Assembly: GCA_944322755.1 (NCBI GenBank)
Contig: CALUPY010000008.1
Location: 1-64,000, forward strand
Direction: 5' to 3'
DNA length: 64,000 bases
DNA from: Candidatus Gastranaerophilales bacterium
GTDB taxonomy: Bacteria > Cyanobacteriota > Vampirovibrionia > Gastranaerophilales > Gastranaerophilaceae
Part shown: positions 1-8,625 of the stretch, piece by piece
Layout: each line of letters starts with the position of its first letter
How positions within the stretch are numbered: position 1 is the stretch's first letter
Program-made: the position numbers and the translations under genes
Notes under the pieces: model-generated
What the model saw: only the letters and a program-made list of their open reading frames with translations
What the model was told of the DNA's origin: nothing
Database searches by the model: none

Positions 1-440
1 ACAGACGCGATTGTTGTGGCGTTCACGATTTTGCGCTTCAGGATGACAGTCTATGCTGTTTTTATGGATTGCCGCGCCCTCGTTCCTCTGGCTCGCAATG
101 ACGAGCTATTTGGGGCTTTCACTTTTCGTCATTGCGAGGAGCGGAATCGGACGGGCACGCCGTGCGAGGCAAAGCCGAGCCCAGTGCCCTTGCGAGGGGA
201 AACCACGTTTTCCCGAGCGTCCGATTTCAAGACGCGGATTTTCTTCTCGCTCGAACCTGTTGTTCACTTGGCTTACGCCAGTGTTCACTTCGGTTCTCGC
301 TCCCCGGGCTGGGTTCACTTCGTTCACACGGCGCCCGTCCGTGTCACTATTTACAGTTTGCAGGCTGGGCTTTCAGTCCAGCAATAATCTACACCCTTCT
401 CTTTGGAAAAAAATCTGCAGTAAACAGTGCGTTAATTAAC
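1..440. repeat. non-coding repeat-rich intergenic stretch
   Basis: No credible gene is visible before 511. The stretch holds a palindrome (92-138), a copy of the intergenic repeat family also seen at 13405-13508 (here about 162-238), and small hairpins, for example arms ACACGG/CCGTGT near 325-345 and GCTGG/CCAGC near 363-382. The base composition is more GC-rich than in the genes around it. Open frames through it overlap one another in several frames and look like accidental frames across repeat DNA. Confidence 0.6.
92..138. repeat. inverted repeat of the CTCGCAATGACG type
   Basis: The arms CTCGCAATGACG (92-103) and CGTCATTGCGAG (127-138) are exact reverse complements separated by 23 bases. 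This resembles the short palindromic intergenic repeats with a CGTCATTGCGAG core seen in many bacterial genomes. Function is unknown. It could form a stem-loop in RNA or DNA. Confidence 0.75.
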
Positions 441-510
441 CCCAGCTACTTGTCATAACTCAGAATTTATTATAAATTGTAGTTAGGCTTATTACGGAGG
501 AATTAACTGC

Positions 511-1296
511 ATGAAAAAGATTTTTCTAAACCTTTTGATATTTTCGCTATTGACATCTCCTGCACTGGCAAAATCTATAAAAGTATCATCTCTACAGACT
601 TTTGGAACAGAAAATCCGTCAGAAACGCTTAAAGTCATGGCCCTTGAGACTGTTGAATTCAAAAATGGAGTTGTTTTCAGAGACGGCGGAATCATAAAAG
701 GAAAAGTCTTTGATGTAACTGACCCAAAACGCGCAAAACGCAATGCTTCCTTTAAATTTATGCCGATAGAATACACTTACAACGGAAAAACTACTGTTTT
801 AAACGATGAAGAGTTTGTTGCCCGTTATGCGCCTTTAATGGACAAAGGCGATGTTGCAATAAGCGCAGCTTCCACAGCAGGTGGAATTCTTTTAAATGTT
901 CCACTGTTCGGACAGGCAGTATCTTTTGTTAAAGGTGCAGTTAAAGACCCGGACGAAAATCGTCTTAAATCAGGAGTAAAACAGATTTACAAAGATTCGC
1001 CGCTTTCTTATATTGAAGAGGGCAAAGAGGTAGTGCTTACACAGGACAGTATTTTTGTCCTCAAATTCAAAACAGGCAAAGACGATGAACATGAAATGTA
1101 TGAAGGCGAACCACCGCAGGAGCCTGACACTACAGAAGAAAAAAACTCACCTGAAGAACAAAAACCTGCTGCAGAAAAAACGCCTTTGCCGGAAAACATT
1201 GAACATGAGGCTGTTATGGACGAACCTCTTCTCAAACCCTTTGACCCGTATGCAGTTTTAAGAGAAATTGAGACAAAAAGCAGAAAGAAGACATAA
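511..1296 (+). CDS. exported protein of the 511/32497/38917 paralogous family
   Basis: This 261-residue protein starts with a signal peptide (lysines, hydrophobic core, cleavage after ALA near residue 20). The start is set by an AGGAGG-like ribosome site about 13 bases upstream. Residues about 60-110 carry a short beta-rich module (G-x-I-x-G-K-V pattern followed by a basic loop). A glycine/small-residue hydrophobic segment follows near 115-140, and the C-terminal 80 residues are acidic, Pro/Glu/Lys-rich and low in complexity. The same layout occurs in the proteins at 32497-33612 and 38917-39606, so I read them as paralogues. The fold faintly recalls the VirB10/TrbI beta module. The biochemical role is unknown; periplasm or envelope is inferred from the signal peptide. 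Confidence 0.8.
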   Translation: MKKIFLNLLIFSLLTSPALAKSIKVSSLQTFGTENPSETLKVMALETVEFKNGVVFRDGGIIKGKVFDVTDPKRAKRNASFKFMPIEYTYNGKTTVLNDEEFVARYAPLMDKGDVAISAASTAGGILLNVPLFGQAVSFVKGAVKDPDENRLKSGVKQIYKDSPLSYIEEGKEVVLTQDSIFVLKFKTGKDDEHEMYEGEPPQEPDTTEEKNSPEEQKPAAEKTPLPENIEHEAVMDEPLLKPFDPYAVLREIETKSRKKT

Positions 1297-1551
1297 ATAC
1301 CCCCCCTTGAAAAAGCTGCAATCCAACACGTAAACTCACTTTAAAATTGGCTTACATCAGACAGCGGCTACAGGTTAGAAAATTTACAGTGCATGTAGAT
1401 TTTTCAACAATTCAATTGCCTTTTACTTATCTTTTCTTTCCCGGTAGTCCCCAAAATACGTAATGCAGAATCTGTCAGATGTGTGGAATAAGAGTTAATA
1501 AAATGTTTTATTCAATAACATTGTTTTATTTGTTTATGCTATCCTTTTCTT
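1297..1551. other. intergenic region before tsaE
   Basis: These 255 bases hold no gene I can support. The last 60 bases are very AT-rich with a small inverted repeat (AATAAAA/TTTTATT), and they probably contain the tsaE-tsaB promoter. I cannot place -35 and -10 boxes with confidence. tsaE itself lacks an obvious Shine-Dalgarno sequence. Confidence 0.4.
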
Positions 1552-2034
1552 ATGGAAAAGATTTTTTCAACAACCGTGCATAACCTCGAAGAAACAGAAC
1601 ACCTTGCACAAATATTTGCGGAACTTGTGAAAAACAAAGGTGCTTTTGTGTGCCTGTATGGTGACATTGGTGCCGGCAAAACAGCGTTCTCAAGGCTTTG
1701 CGCAAAACATCTGCATGTAAAAGAAAAAGTAACCAGCCCGAGTTTTGTTATAATAAACGAATATCATTCTGGAGATTTGCCGGTGTACCATTTTGACCTG
1801 TACAGACTGGAAAAAGAGGGTGTAAAAACCATAACGGACGAACTCACTGAATACTCAAAAGAGGGCATGCTGACACTCGTTGAATGGGCGGAGTTTTCTG
1901 ATATGGAACTGCCTTTTGACCGCATAGAAATAAAAATAAACTACATTGATGACACGGTTAGAACTTTTGATTTTTATGCACTCGGCGATTACAACAAAAA
2001 GATAGTTGAGGATTTGAAACAACAATGCTGCTGA
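1552..2034 (+). CDS. tsaE: TsaE, ATPase of tRNA t6A37 synthesis
   Basis: The P-loop protein works with TsaB and TsaD in adding threonylcarbamoyl to A37 of ANN-decoding tRNAs. Length (160 residues) fits the family. Walker A is G37-DIGAGK-T44. A Ser-Pro-Ser-Phe switch-like motif follows at about residues 62-66, then the HFDLYRL segment around 84-90 and a hydrophobic strand ending in VEWAEF (about 107-112) that acts as the Walker B region. The stop overlaps the tsaB start by 10 bases, so the two are probably translationally coupled. No strong ribosome site precedes the ATG, but the next upstream codons add nothing family-like. tsaD is not in this window. Confidence 0.96.
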   Translation: MEKIFSTTVHNLEETEHLAQIFAELVKNKGAFVCLYGDIGAGKTAFSRLCAKHLHVKEKVTSPSFVIINEYHSGDLPVYHFDLYRLEKEGVKTITDELTEYSKEGMLTLVEWAEFSDMELPFDRIEIKINYIDDTVRTFDFYALGDYNKKIVEDLKQQCC

Positions 2035-2681
2035 CATTTGATACCTGTCTTAATAAAACTTATGTGACTCTATCTGATAAAGACAAAATTCTGGATTCTA
2101 GAGTTATCGAAAACAAAAATGAAAAATATCATTCTGCTTTTTTAATATCCACAATTGCTGATATTCTAAAAAACCATAATCTCAAAATGCAGGATATCAA
2201 CGCAATCGGAACAAACATCGGCCCCGGTAGCTTTACGGGAATAAGAGCCTGTGTTACGGTTGCGAGAGTAATCGCACAGCAGCTGGAATGCCCGCTGGCC
2301 GGAGTGTCATCTTTGGAAATTCTGTCGCATTTGAATAAAAATGGCGGAAAAACAGCAGTAATGCTCGACGCAAGAAAAAATCAGTTTTACCTTGCAGTGT
2401 ATGATGAAGACAAAAAAGCTTTGACAGAACCGAAACTTATTCATTCAGAAGAAGCTCTAAATTACAAAGACTGTACGATTATCTCTGATGAAGCAGTGAA
2501 CAAATTTCTTTCGCAAAACGGACTTACATCGGAATTGTACACTGATTTTTCCGACGACCTTGGCATAGTTTTGAACAGAATTGCGTCAGAAAAATTAATA
2601 TCCCAAGACAACCACTGGGCAAAACTCAAACCGCTCTATCTGCAGGCCCCTCCGATTTCAAAACCAAAAGCCGTAAAATAA
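2025..2681 (+). CDS. tsaB: TsaB, scaffold subunit of the t6A complex
   Basis: TsaB is an inactive ASKHA-fold paralogue of TsaD and binds TsaD and TsaE in the cytoplasm. The N-terminal LLTFDTCLNK strand replaces the usual ILAIDTS. The diagnostic GPGSFTGIRA motif sits at about residues 66-75, followed by the G-V-S-S-L-E segment typical of the family. At 218 residues it is normal length. The gene overlaps tsaE by 10 bases. The C-terminal third is divergent, as is common for TsaB. Confidence 0.95.
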   Translation: MLLTFDTCLNKTYVTLSDKDKILDSRVIENKNEKYHSAFLISTIADILKNHNLKMQDINAIGTNIGPGSFTGIRACVTVARVIAQQLECPLAGVSSLEILSHLNKNGGKTAVMLDARKNQFYLAVYDEDKKALTEPKLIHSEEALNYKDCTIISDEAVNKFLSQNGLTSELYTDFSDDLGIVLNRIASEKLISQDNHWAKLKPLYLQAPPISKPKAVK

Positions 2682-3004
2682 ATCAGAATTGCGGGTGTTA
2701 TACATATTTCCATCAAATAAATGTAATTCCGAACTTGTTTTGAAATCTTACCACAGGCAAACCCCTGTGAAAACCGGACATTTTGCACGAAATCAAAGAT
2801 TTCAGAAAAAGCAGTCATAAAAGTCCATGATGAGAATTTTAGCCACTGTCAGCGGAATGCGCTATATAAGTCACGAAATTCTTTTCTTGCATGGCACAAC
2901 TGTTTCGGGTAAACTTTGTTTTGCATAAAAAAAATTCTTAAAAAGTTCTAAAAAAATTTTACATGTTTTTAGTATAATATTTTTTGTAGCAAGTGAGGAT
3001 GCGT
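2682..3004. other. intergenic region with degenerate repeat
   Basis: There is no supported gene in these 323 bases. Near 2778-2818 a stretch reads GGACATTTTGCACGAAATC followed by AAAGATTTC, closely matching 13320-13365 (GGACATTTTGAACGAAATC), so it is another piece of the intergenic repeat family. A TATAAT hexamer at 2974-2979 lies 26 bases before the next start, without a clear -35 partner. Confidence 0.5.
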
Positions 3005-3649
3005 ATGCAGGATTTAATACATTCATTTTTTATATATTTTTCAAAACTTTTCGTCACATTAGACGGTATCGGGCTTGCTCCGGTGTATATAGCACTTGCC
3101 GGAAATGCGCCGAGAAGATGGAAAAATATAATGATAAACAAGAGTATTATCATTGCATTTTTTATACTTCTTTTCTTTGGATTCACGGGTGCTGTTATTT
3201 TGGACTTGCTGGGAATCAGCCTCAATGCACTGAGAATTGCAGGCGGTATTTTGCTTTTGCTTATGGCAATTGACCTTGTTCTGGCAAATCCGACTCCGGG
3301 CATGACATCTGAAAATAAAGAAGAACGCAAAGAATCCTTAAAAAGAACGGATATCTCTGTGTTTCCGCTGGCAATTCCGCTGCTTTCCGGCCCCGCAACC
3401 ATCACTATGCTCACTATCTGTATGAAAAGCTCGCAGGGCAGTATTATTCATCAGGGTCTTATTGTTCTGGCGCTTGCTGTTAACCTTTTTGTGTGCTGGC
3501 TTATTTTAAAGTTTGCAAACAAAGTCAGCCAGCTTCTGGGGAAAACCGGTATCAGCGTAATTAACAGGATTTTCGGAATACTTTTGACCGCACTTTCCTG
3601 CCAGTTCTTTATAGACGGAGTCATTGACATCGTAAAAGGACTTCAATAA
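3005..3649 (+). CDS. MarC-family (UPF0056) integral membrane protein
   Basis: A 214-residue hydrophobic protein with about six membrane spans. The first helix carries the family-typical D-G-I-G-L-A-P-V-Y segment (about residues 20-28) and a second conserved block PLAIPLLSGPATIT lies near 121-134. MarC-like proteins are inner-membrane proteins whose substrate is not settled; the old link to multiple antibiotic resistance has been questioned. In-frame GTG (2993) and ATG (2999) codons precede this start. I chose 3005 because GTGAGG (2993-2998) then sits 6 bases upstream as a ribosome site. nadA begins 30 bases after the stop and may be co-transcribed. Confidence 0.85.
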   Translation: MQDLIHSFFIYFSKLFVTLDGIGLAPVYIALAGNAPRRWKNIMINKSIIIAFFILLFFGFTGAVILDLLGISLNALRIAGGILLLLMAIDLVLANPTPGMTSENKEERKESLKRTDISVFPLAIPLLSGPATITMLTICMKSSQGSIIHQGLIVLALAVNLFVCWLILKFANKVSQLLGKTGISVINRIFGILLTALSCQFFIDGVIDIVKGLQ

Positions 3650-3679
3650 TTTATCGAAATTAAAACAGGCAAAATAATA

Positions 3680-4588
3680 ATGGATAATAAAATAATTATA
3701 GAAAAAATAAAAAAACTAAAGAAAGAAAAAAATGCAATAGTTCTTGCGCATACATATCAGAATGTTGAAATAGATGAAGTTGCGGATTTTTCGGGGGATT
3801 CACTGTATCTAAGCAGAATGGCCGCTAATACAGACGCAAAAATTATCGTTTTTGCAGGGGTTTATTTTATGGCTGAGACTGCAAAAATTCTCTCTCCCGA
3901 CAAAAAAGTACTCCTCCCGAACATGAATTCAGGCTGCCTTATGGCGGATATGATTAACTTAAAACAGCTTAGAGAATTCAAACAAAAACACCCGGGAATC
4001 CCTGTAGTATGCTATGTCAACTCAACAGCTGAGGTTAAAGCGGAATCAGATGTCTGCTGTACCAGTGCAAACGCAGTAAATGTAGTCAGAGCCCTGGGTG
4101 CAAAAGAAGTTCTTTTTGTGCCTGACACATACCTTGGGTCTTATGTCGGCTCGCAGCTTAAAGATGTGCATGTGATTACTTATCCGGGACACTGCCCGAC
4201 TCACCTGCGTATACGACCTGAGGATATAATTGAAAAGAAAAAAATATTCCCTGATGCAAAAGTGCTTGTACATCCTGAATGCCACGGCGAAGTCGTAAAA
4301 CTTGCGGATTTTGTCGGTTCAACTACAGCTATTATGAAATATGCGTCAGAAAGCAAGGACAAGAGCTTTATTATTGTCACAGAAAAGGGCGTTGTGGACA
4401 GACTTAAAAGAGATTATCCCGAGAAAGATTTTATTCTTATTTCAGACAAAGCTGTTTGTCCGAATATGAAATGGAACAAACTCGAAGATATTTTGAATGT
4501 GCTTGAGCAAGAAACAAATGAAATTGACGTAGACCTTGCTACAGCGAAACGCGCCTTTGAAACAATTGACAGAATGCTAAAGCTGTAA
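3680..4588 (+). CDS. nadA: quinolinate synthase NadA
   Basis: NadA condenses iminoaspartate (from NadB) with dihydroxyacetone phosphate to quinolinate in de novo NAD synthesis. The 302-residue length and motifs fit the family. The expected [4Fe-4S] ligands are C86 (NSGC), C172 (PGHCPTH) and C260 (AVCPN), spaced 86 and 88 residues apart. A substrate-binding HPEC segment lies at 198-201, and LAHTYQ (22-27) opens the first repeat of the triplicated fold. nadB and nadC are not nearby. A bidirectional terminator follows. Confidence 0.97.
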   Translation: MDNKIIIEKIKKLKKEKNAIVLAHTYQNVEIDEVADFSGDSLYLSRMAANTDAKIIVFAGVYFMAETAKILSPDKKVLLPNMNSGCLMADMINLKQLREFKQKHPGIPVVCYVNSTAEVKAESDVCCTSANAVNVVRALGAKEVLFVPDTYLGSYVGSQLKDVHVITYPGHCPTHLRIRPEDIIEKKKIFPDAKVLVHPECHGEVVKLADFVGSTTAIMKYASESKDKSFIIVTEKGVVDRLKRDYPEKDFILISDKAVCPNMKWNKLEDILNVLEQETNEIDVDLATAKRAFETIDRMLKL

Positions 4589-4626
4589 TCAAGAATCGGA
4601 CAAAAAATTTTCCGGTTTTAAATAAC

Positions 4627-4662
4627 AAAAAAATGACCCTGTTAGACACAGAAGTCATTTTT
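4627..4662. terminator. bidirectional terminator between nadA and rpsR
   Basis: The arms AAAAAATGAC and GTCATTTTTT are complementary around a 16-base loop. The A-run on one side and the T-run on the other let it work for nadA (plus) and for rpsF-ssb-rpsR (minus), which converge here. Confidence 0.8.
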
Positions 4663-4716
4663 TACTTTAATACTTGTTTTATAAACTATCATTTAAAATT
4701 GTGCGCTTATTGAAAA

Positions 4717-4947
4717 TTAGTCATAAACGTAATTAATCAAAGCAGCTTCTCTGGCTCTTTTTACAGCACGAGCAAGCTCTCTCTGGTGCTCTGCACAAGT
4801 ACCGGTAATTCTTCTCGGAAGAATTTTGCCTGCTTCTGTTAAATATCTTCTGATTTTCTGTGCGTCTTTATAATCAATAACTTCTACTTTGTCTGCACAG
4901 AAGTTGCAGTTTTTACGTTTTTTCTTGTCTGATTGTTCTCTTGCCAT
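4717..4947 (-). CDS. rpsR: 30S ribosomal protein S18
   Basis: This 76-residue basic protein has the family features: a Cys-containing N-terminus (NCNFC), a central [13 protein letters not shown] helix and the [22 protein letters not shown] block that contacts 16S rRNA with S6. It is the third gene of the rpsF-ssb-rpsR order, 33 bases after ssb. Both cysteines of the N-terminal CxxC are present, which suggests the zinc-binding (C+) form. Confidence 0.97.
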   Translation of the reverse strand: MAREQSDKKKRKNCNFCADKVEVIDYKDAQKIRRYLTEAGKILPRRITGTCAEHQRELARAVKRAREAALINYVYD

Positions 4948-4980
4948 ATTTTTATCCTTTACTTTTTATTATTCTAATAT

Positions 4981-5382
4981 TTAAAAAGGTATTTCGTCTT
5001 CACCAATCAAATCATCTGAAAATTCTGGCTGACCGAACTGAACAATACTGTCAGATTTGTTTTGACTACTGTTTGCAGTAGGTTCAGAGCCAGCCAGATG
5101 TTCAATAGCAAATGCATCGATTTCGACTATTTTTCTTTCAGTTCCGTCTTCTGATTTTACAGTGTTTGTTTGAAGTCTTCCTTCCACAACAATCCGGTCA
5201 GATTTATGCACGGTGCTTTCAACTGTTTCAGCAAAATTTCCCTTAGCAATAACCCTGACCAGAGATTCTTCATTGTCTGAAATGTTCAAAGCAAATGCGG
5301 TAATAGGCACATTATTAGAAGTAAAGCGTTTTTCCGGCGCTCTGTAGACTGTTCCTGATATTACTGCTTTTGCTAAGCTCAT
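4981..5382 (-). CDS. ssb: single-stranded DNA-binding protein
   Basis: SSB coats single-stranded DNA in replication and repair. Residues 1-100 form an OB fold (start SLAKAVISGTVYRAPEKRFT; VRVIAKGNFAE core). A short Ser/Asn/Gln-rich linker follows, and the tail ends in an acidic tip closing with IPF, which docks partner proteins. At 133 residues it is slightly short, with a reduced linker. It sits between rpsF and rpsR, the common bacterial arrangement. Confidence 0.95.
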   Translation of the reverse strand: MSLAKAVISGTVYRAPEKRFTSNNVPITAFALNISDNEESLVRVIAKGNFAETVESTVHKSDRIVVEGRLQTNTVKSEDGTERKIVEIDAFAIEHLAGSEPTANSSQNKSDSIVQFGQPEFSDDLIGEDEIPF

Positions 5383-5401
5383 TTTCCACTCCTGACTTGA
5401 C

Positions 5402-5698
5402 TTATGCTTTGACTTTTGATTCTTCCATAAACATTGTTCTCAAAAGATTGTCGTTAAGTCTCAACTGTCTTTTGAATTCAAAAACTTTGTCTTCGGGAAG
5501 TTCCATTTTCTGTGCAACATAGTGACCATCTCTAAAATTTTGAATATCGTGAGCAAGTTTCTTTCTGCCCATTTTGTCTGTTTCATAGACATTTCCGCCC
5601 ATAGATTTAACAGTTTCTTCAATTTTTGCAATCACTTTGTCAGCTTCTTCGACGTCCATATTTGGTTTTATGATTGATAATAATTCGTATTTTTTCAA
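5402..5698 (-). CDS. rpsF: 30S ribosomal protein S6
   Basis: A 98-residue ferredoxin-like fold protein starting MKKYELLSIIKPNMD, with the GRKKLAHDIQ and G-H-Y-V segments typical of S6 (strands that bind 16S rRNA and S18). It is the first gene of the minus-strand rpsF-ssb-rpsR operon; ssb starts 19 bases downstream. An SD-like AGGAG precedes the ATG on the minus strand. There is no poly-glutamate tail. Confidence 0.96.
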   Translation of the reverse strand: MKKYELLSIIKPNMDVEEADKVIAKIEETVKSMGGNVYETDKMGRKKLAHDIQNFRDGHYVAQKMELPEDKVFEFKRQLRLNDNLLRTMFMEESKVKA

Positions 5699-5874
5699 TT
5701 TTTTGCTCCTTAATTCATAATTAACCAGTATGTGAAATGTAACACAAACATATTTTGATTACAAATATTTTTCTCTAAATGAAGCCACAGCTCTTAAAGA
5801 AAGTTAAAATATTTGCAGTTACCGGTTTTCTGGTGACAGCTTTTAGTAAAAATTTTTAAAATTCAATGTAAAAT

Positions 5875-6411
5875 TTATTTTTTCTTTACTTTTTGCTTTT
5901 CAGTTTCATTAGTTTCTTCATTTTGAAGATTTTCTTCAGTATTGGCTTCTTCCTCTGAAATCACTGATTCTTCAGCATTCCCGGACTCATCAGAATCTTT
6001 AGTATTTTTTTCTGTTTCTTCTGATTCATCAGAAGAACCCTCGGCATCTTCCTGTTCCTCAGCATCTTTAGCAGCCTTCTGGGCAAGTTCTTCCTCTTCA
6101 GCTTTTTCAATTGCCTCAATTTCTTCGAGAGTTCTCGCTCTGATTACAGGAATGTTCAGCATAAGAGCAATTGCATCTCCTTCACCCTCAAGATTTAAGT
6201 CCAATGCCTCCTGATCAATTTCAATATATCTTGAAATGACTTTTATCAGCTGTTCTCTCATTTTTTGCATAGTGAGAGTGTCAAGGTTCGTTCTGTCGTG
6301 CATAAGAACGAGTTTCAGACGATTCGAGGCAATGACTTTGGAAGAATCTCCTTTTTCTGCCTGGAAAAAGCCGATAACTTTGTTATAAAGATTGGTAAAA
6401 ATATCTTTCAT
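5875..6411 (-). CDS. minE: MinE with long acidic tail
   Basis: MinE stimulates the MinD ATPase and drives pole-to-pole oscillation of MinCD. Residues 1-20 form an amphipathic membrane helix, 30-45 contain the RLKLVLMHDRTNL contact helix/strand, and 50-85 the dimerisation domain. The family is usually about 85-110 residues; here roughly 90 extra residues (about 90-178) form a Glu/Asp/Ser/Asn-rich tail ending in KQKVKKK. The tail's composition resembles the acidic linker of the neighbouring MinC. It lies 11 bases after minD, third in minC-minD-minE. Confidence 0.93.
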   Translation of the reverse strand: MKDIFTNLYNKVIGFFQAEKGDSSKVIASNRLKLVLMHDRTNLDTLTMQKMREQLIKVISRYIEIDQEALDLNLEGEGDAIALMLNIPVIRARTLEEIEAIEKAEEEELAQKAAKDAEEQEDAEGSSDESEETEKNTKDSDESGNAEESVISEEEANTEENLQNEETNETEKQKVKKK

Positions 6412-6422
6412 CAGCTTCCCTC

Positions 6423-7232
6423 CTATGCCTTAGCCTTAATTTTGAAGAATTTCTTAATTTTATCGATAAAGCCGTGCGGCTCATCAATATCAAGAAAAGG
6501 AACTTCTTCACCCTGTATTCTCAAAGCAACATTTTTGTAAGCTTTACCGGCCATTGAATTTTCATCGTTGACAATCGGCTCGCCTCTGTTTGTTGAGGTA
6601 ATTATACCAGTATCTTCCGGAATTATACCGATAAGATTACAAGAAAGAATATCCACAACATCATCTACGCTCATCATGTCATTTGCTTTGATTAAGTTTG
6701 GTCTTACGCGGTTAATGAGGAGTTTGTAGGATTTTATTTCTTCTTTCGCCTCAAGCAGTCCGATAATCCTGTCTGCATCTCTGACCGCAGACATTTCAGG
6801 CGTAGTCACCACAATAGCCTCAGAGGCACCGCTTATTGCAGTCTGAAAACCGTGTTCAATACCCGCAGGGCAGTCGACAAGAATAAAATCGTAATCCTCC
6901 TGCAATTCCTCGCAAATTTCTTTTAGCTGCTCTGCAGTGACTGCGGTTTTGTCACGCGTTTGTGCGGCAGCGAGAAGGCAGAGATTCGGATTTTTCTTGT
7001 CTTTGACAAGAGCCTGTTTCAGCTTGCATCTTTCTTCTACAACATCCACAAGTGTATAAACAATACGGTTTTCAAGACCCAGCAAAAGGTCAAGGTTTCT
7101 AAGCCCGATATCTGTATCAATCAGTACTACTTTTGCGCCGCTTTTGGCAAGTGCAGTACCGATGTTTGCGCTGGTAGTAGTTTTTCCTACCCCGCCTTTT
7201 CCTGAAGTAATTACTATTACTCGCCCTGTCAT
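6423..7232 (-). CDS. minD: septum-site ATPase MinD
   Basis: A ParA-type ATPase that recruits MinC to the membrane. The deviant Walker A GKGGVGKTT spans residues 11-19 (signature lysine K12, catalytic K17). The switch DTDIGLRNLD lies at about 39-48 and the Walker B-like LVDCPAGIEHG at about 116-126. The C-terminus is a basic amphipathic helix (FIDKIKKFFKIKAKA) serving as membrane-targeting sequence. Normal length (269). Gap to minC is 34 bases and to minE 11 bases. Confidence 0.98.
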   Translation of the reverse strand: MTGRVIVITSGKGGVGKTTTSANIGTALAKSGAKVVLIDTDIGLRNLDLLLGLENRIVYTLVDVVEERCKLKQALVKDKKNPNLCLLAAAQTRDKTAVTAEQLKEICEELQEDYDFILVDCPAGIEHGFQTAISGASEAIVVTTPEMSAVRDADRIIGLLEAKEEIKSYKLLINRVRPNLIKANDMMSVDDVVDILSCNLIGIIPEDTGIITSTNRGEPIVNDENSMAGKAYKNVALRIQGEEVPFLDIDEPHGFIDKIKKFFKIKAKA

Positions 7233-7266
7233 TATTTTTCTACTCCTTATTAATATGTGTAAATTT

Positions 7267-8367
7267 TTATTTATCGTTTAGTCTGAGGATTACAATGTTA
7301 TCGTTAAGTATACGCGCTTCCTCGGGTGTGAAAGTACTCGTTTTTTCAGCGTACATATTGTTTAAAGAATCAGGTCTCCTTGCGTAGAACTGTGCAATTC
7401 TTAACTGAATTGCATTCAAATTCAGCGCACGTATGCGTGCTTTTCTGTTGCCTTTAGCGCCGGCATGGGCAATACCTCCGAGCACACCCCACACAGTTAT
7501 ATCGCCTGATGCAATAATTTCAGAGCCCGGGTGGCAGTCTCCTATTATAACAACATTCCCGTCGTAGTTCACAACCTGACCGGAACGCACGGTCTGTTTG
7601 TAGGATTTTGTTGGCATTTCCATAATTGCATAATCCTCTTCCGTGTATTCTTCGTCGGGTATGTCGTAGTCTGGAATTTCTATTTTTACGGAGACTCCGT
7701 CAGCAGGGATGTTTTCAGGTCTTCCCTCCTGTTCTTCAAAAAGTTTTTCAAGTTTTTGCTCAGAATCAAAAATACTTCCGAGTTTTACTGGTTCTACACC
7801 GTCGTCAGAGTTGTCATACAGTGCGTCCAGTCCTGATTTTATTTCATCAGGTGTTTCTTCAACAGGTTTATTAAGCTCTTCTTCTATTTCTTTTTCTTCG
7901 ATGTACTCTGTTGCTTTTTCAGTTTGGACATCATTTTGAGAACTTTCAGCCTCCGTTAAAGTATCTGATTCATTTTCTGCTATTTCTGATTCATCCTGTG
8001 CATCTTCCTGTACAGATTCAGTTTCTAGCACCGCGGTTTCTATATGCTCAGTCATAGGAACATACTGTGCGGATTCGGGTCTGGGCTCATTGTTGTCTAT
8101 AACAATACCGAGTGCCATAGCAGCCTGCTGTGTTTGGGCAGAAACTGATGAAAGAGTCACAAGCGACGAGTTAATTCCATTTATAAGAGATTTAATGCTC
8201 AGAAGCTGAGACTGATTCAGATCAACATCACCGAGATTCAGAACGACTTTTTTGTTGCAAGCCGCTTCATTTTCAATAACAGAGCTAAGTTCAAAGACTA
8301 CGTCGGCAGGTGTTTTTGTGTACGATAAGTCAATTAGATAGGTATTTTCTGCCGTTTTATTTTCCAT
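7267..8367 (-). CDS. minC: septum-site inhibitor MinC with expanded linker
   Basis: MinC blocks FtsZ polymerisation away from midcell. Residues about 1-105 look like the MinC N-domain; residues about 255-345 are the C-terminal beta-helix, with GQVVNYDGNVVIIGDCHPGSEI and DITVWGVLGGIAHAGAKGN, which binds MinD. Between them lies a roughly 150-residue acidic linker rich in Glu, Asp, Ser and Thr, much longer than the short linker of model MinC proteins. The gene heads the minCDE operon. Confidence 0.93.
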   Translation of the reverse strand: MENKTAENTYLIDLSYTKTPADVVFELSSVIENEAACNKKVVLNLGDVDLNQSQLLSIKSLINGINSSLVTLSSVSAQTQQAAMALGIVIDNNEPRPESAQYVPMTEHIETAVLETESVQEDAQDESEIAENESDTLTEAESSQNDVQTEKATEYIEEKEIEEELNKPVEETPDEIKSGLDALYDNSDDGVEPVKLGSIFDSEQKLEKLFEEQEGRPENIPADGVSVKIEIPDYDIPDEEYTEEDYAIMEMPTKSYKQTVRSGQVVNYDGNVVIIGDCHPGSEIIASGDITVWGVLGGIAHAGAKGNRKARIRALNLNAIQLRIAQFYARRPDSLNNMYAEKTSTFTPEEARILNDNIVILRLNDK

Positions 8368-8541
8368 TTTTATCTCCCGCTAATTTTAAACAAGACTCTA
8401 GTAGCCGTATTTAAAGGATATATTAAATATTTGCAGATTACAAATATTTATGTTGTTTTGTATCGAAATGTATATGTAAATTTTTATTATGTTTTGAAAT
8501 AAGAAACATGAAAATAGTTTTCTTAATGAACAGTTCGTTAA

Positions 8542-8600
8542 GCTTTTGGCGAACATCTGATTTCAAAAGAGCCGGCAGCAACTGCGACACTAGATTATAT
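8542..8600. repeat. intergenic repeat copy
   Basis: These 59 bases align without gaps to 13450-13508, with 7 mismatches by eye. They lie in the gap between minC and the nuclease gene. A weaker third relative lies near 205-238. Both good copies end in a GATTATAT block. Function unknown. Confidence 0.7.
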
Positions 8601-8625
8601 TTTGGCACAAATTGTTGTTATAAAA

